DNA from: Terriglobia bacterium
Lineage (GTDB): Bacteria > Acidobacteriota > Terriglobia > Acidiferrales > UBA7541
Direction: 5' to 3'
DNA length: 64,000 bases
Assembly: GCA_020073485.1 (NCBI GenBank)
Contig: JAIQFB010000013.1
Location: 62,001 to 126,000, forward strand
Part shown: piece by piece, positions 62,898 through 64,000 of the stretch
Layout: the number at the start of each line of letters is the position of its first letter
Numbering within the stretch: position 1 is the first letter of the stretch
Translations under genes and position numbers: made by a program
Notes under the pieces: model-generated
The model's input: only the letters and a program-made list of their open reading frames with translations
Told to the model about the DNA's origin: nothing
The model's database searches: none

Positions 62898-63800
62898 ATG
62901 AAACGTTGGATGACCAAAGCGCTTGCGATCGGACTTGTGTGCGCTGGCGCCGGGGCTTTGCTGGCGGTGAAGCGCGCCGCGGCAGTGGCTGCGGACGACC
63001 CCGCCACGGCGGACAAAGCGGTTTTTGCGGCGCTCTCCAAGGGCGATTTGACCGCCGCCAATAAATACCTGGACCCGGATTTCAGCTGGATCGATGGCGA
63101 AGGCATCATGTGGGCCAAGGAAGATGCATTCCGCGCGAAGCTCAAGCCGCTGATCGCTAGCGCGAGCGATGCCAAGATTATCGAGCACAAGTACGGAAAG
63201 AGCGTGGTTTGGATCCAGTGGAGCCAGGGCAATAATTATTCGGCGCATTTTTGGGTGAAGCGCGCGACAGGATGGAAGCTACTGCATGCGACGGAAATCG
63301 CCGCCGTGGCAAAACGAGATTTCAAGACTGTCGAGCCGACCTACGAAATCCCCTGCAACAATCCGTGCAAGGCCGTCCCCTACAAGCCGCTGACGCCCGG
63401 TGAAAAAGCGGCGCTGGATGAATGGCAGGAGCAGGAATCCGCGCAGGCCATGTGGGAAAAGCACGTTTCCGACAGCATGGACCAGCGTGTGGTTTCCACC
63501 TATGGCGGGGCGTCGCCCTCGAAGGCGGACCGCATCGCGGGCATGAACAAACGCCGGATGGCGAATCCGAATACTCCCAAAGTCGGCGCGGCGCCGGCGT
63601 TGTGGATCCGCACGTGGGATTTTGGCGACGCCGTGGTGATGGTGGCGTGCCAGCCGACGTACGGTGACAAGGCGTACTGGTCCAGCCGCGTGCTCGCGCC
63701 GAATCCGGACGGGCTGTGGATGATGATGGAGAGCTACCACAACTACATCAAGGCGTCGCCGGTAATGACGGCTACGCCGGACCAGCCGGATTTGAATTAA
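62898..63800 (+). CDS. Secreted protein with NTF2-like modules, paralog 2
   Basis: A 300-residue protein with a signal peptide (MTKALAIGLVCAGAGALLAV). ADKAVFAALSKGDLTAANKY, LDPDFSWIDGEG begins an NTF2/DUF4440-type module, followed by CNNPCKAVPYKPLT and a second beta-rich domain (LWIRTWDFGDAVVMVACQPT, VLAPNPDGLWMMMESYHNYI). Relative to paralog 1 the order of parts is the same but identity is low apart from the cysteine motif, so the duplication is old. GAGGAGG stands about eight bases before the ATG. Function unknown. Confidence 0.78.
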   Translation: MKRWMTKALAIGLVCAGAGALLAVKRAAAVAADDPATADKAVFAALSKGDLTAANKYLDPDFSWIDGEGIMWAKEDAFRAKLKPLIASASDAKIIEHKYGKSVVWIQWSQGNNYSAHFWVKRATGWKLLHATEIAAVAKRDFKTVEPTYEIPCNNPCKAVPYKPLTPGEKAALDEWQEQESAQAMWEKHVSDSMDQRVVSTYGGASPSKADRIAGMNKRRMANPNTPKVGAAPALWIRTWDFGDAVVMVACQPTYGDKAYWSSRVLAPNPDGLWMMMESYHNYIKASPVMTATPDQPDLN

Positions 63801-63832
63801 CGCGACGGCTTGGCGGTCTAGCAATGTTGCAA

Positions 63833-63862
63833 CAGGGGCATTCGCCGTGGCGGATGCCCCTG
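63833..63862 (+). terminator. Long hairpin after paralog 2
   Basis: CAGGGGCAT-T-CGCC and GGCG-G-ATGCCCCTG form a near-continuous 14-bp inverted repeat. It could end both the rightward gene and the leftward gene whose stop is at 63879; T tracts are short on both sides. Confidence 0.65.
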
Positions 63863-63878
63863 CTCGTTTATAGGCTGA

Positions 63879-64000
63879 TTAACTCTGTTTGGAATTGCCG
63901 TCGCCCATCAACAATAAACTGCGTTGCGAAAACGGGACGTACAGCAGCGCGGCGGTGACGGCGAGCGCGAGGCCCGTGCTGATCTGGTCCAGGAGCAGGA
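63879..64000 (-). CDS. C-terminus of a membrane protein, 5' part beyond window
   Basis: The minus-strand frame entering at the right edge encodes 40 residues, LLLDQISTGLALAVTAALLY then VPFSQRSLLLMGDGNSKQS, and stops at 63881-63879. The hydrophobic run reads as a last membrane helix followed by a short tail. Too little is visible to name the family. Confidence 0.6.
   Translation of the reverse strand, partial: LLLDQISTGLALAVTAALLYVPFSQRSLLLMGDGNSKQS

Overview
The window most likely comes from a member of the Acidobacteriota. The evidence is high GC content, two secreted VWA proteins of the type common in that phylum, intergenic space filled with short palindromic repeats, and an RpoB with an unusual cysteine-rich insertion. 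The phylum call is inference from gene content; no 16S rRNA is present.

Layout. 1-2.1 kb: two VWA-domain secreted proteins in opposite orientation, separated by a palindromic repeat array. 2.1-2.7 kb: a predicted ~190-nt small RNA with its own promoter and terminator. 2.7-8.5 kb: a regulatory and DNA-repair island with a UvrD/AddA-like helicase fused to an iron-sulfur nuclease, an XRE-S24 (LexA-like) repressor, a Crp/Fnr-type regulator and two paralogous ~61-residue proteins of unknown function. A shared 17-bp operator-like sequence lies at the repressor promoter and in the divergent helicase/small-protein intergenic region. 8.6-13.4 kb: thiolase, 3-hydroxyacyl-CoA dehydrogenase, O6-alkylguanine repair and two paralogous unknowns. 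13.6-17.8 kb: recA, a stand-alone penicillin-binding transpeptidase and an M23 peptidase. 18-25 kb: 2-oxoacid:ferredoxin oxidoreductase (korAB), lexA, bactofilin, and cysK-cysE for cysteine synthesis.

25-48.2 kb is a very large translation/transcription block: rplM-rpsI; rpsB-tsf-pyrH-frr; a REP-associated transposase (RAYT) between two matching palindromes; a decayed membrane-protein gene; then rpsL-rpsG-fusA-tuf-rpmG-tRNA-Trp-secE-nusG-rplK-rplA-rplJ-rplL-rpoB-rpoC, ended by a strong terminator. It looks like a str operon joined through tuf to the secE-nusG-rpoBC cluster.

48.3-64 kb is accessory: a frameshifted antitoxin gene, a higBA-type toxin-antitoxin pair with a tandem operator, a hybrid sensor kinase with three PAS-like modules, secreted unknowns, a MerR-like small protein, a DinB-like protein, gatCA, an ExeA-like AAA ATPase, a second frameshifted gene, a two-gene GMC-oxidoreductase/subunit-3 unit, and two tandem paralogous secreted proteins sharing a C-x-N-P-C motif. 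The last bases hold the C-terminus of a membrane protein.

Four intergenic palindrome families recur. Coordinates and starts were read by eye from Shine-Dalgarno context; secondary structures are hand-found stems, not energy calculations.
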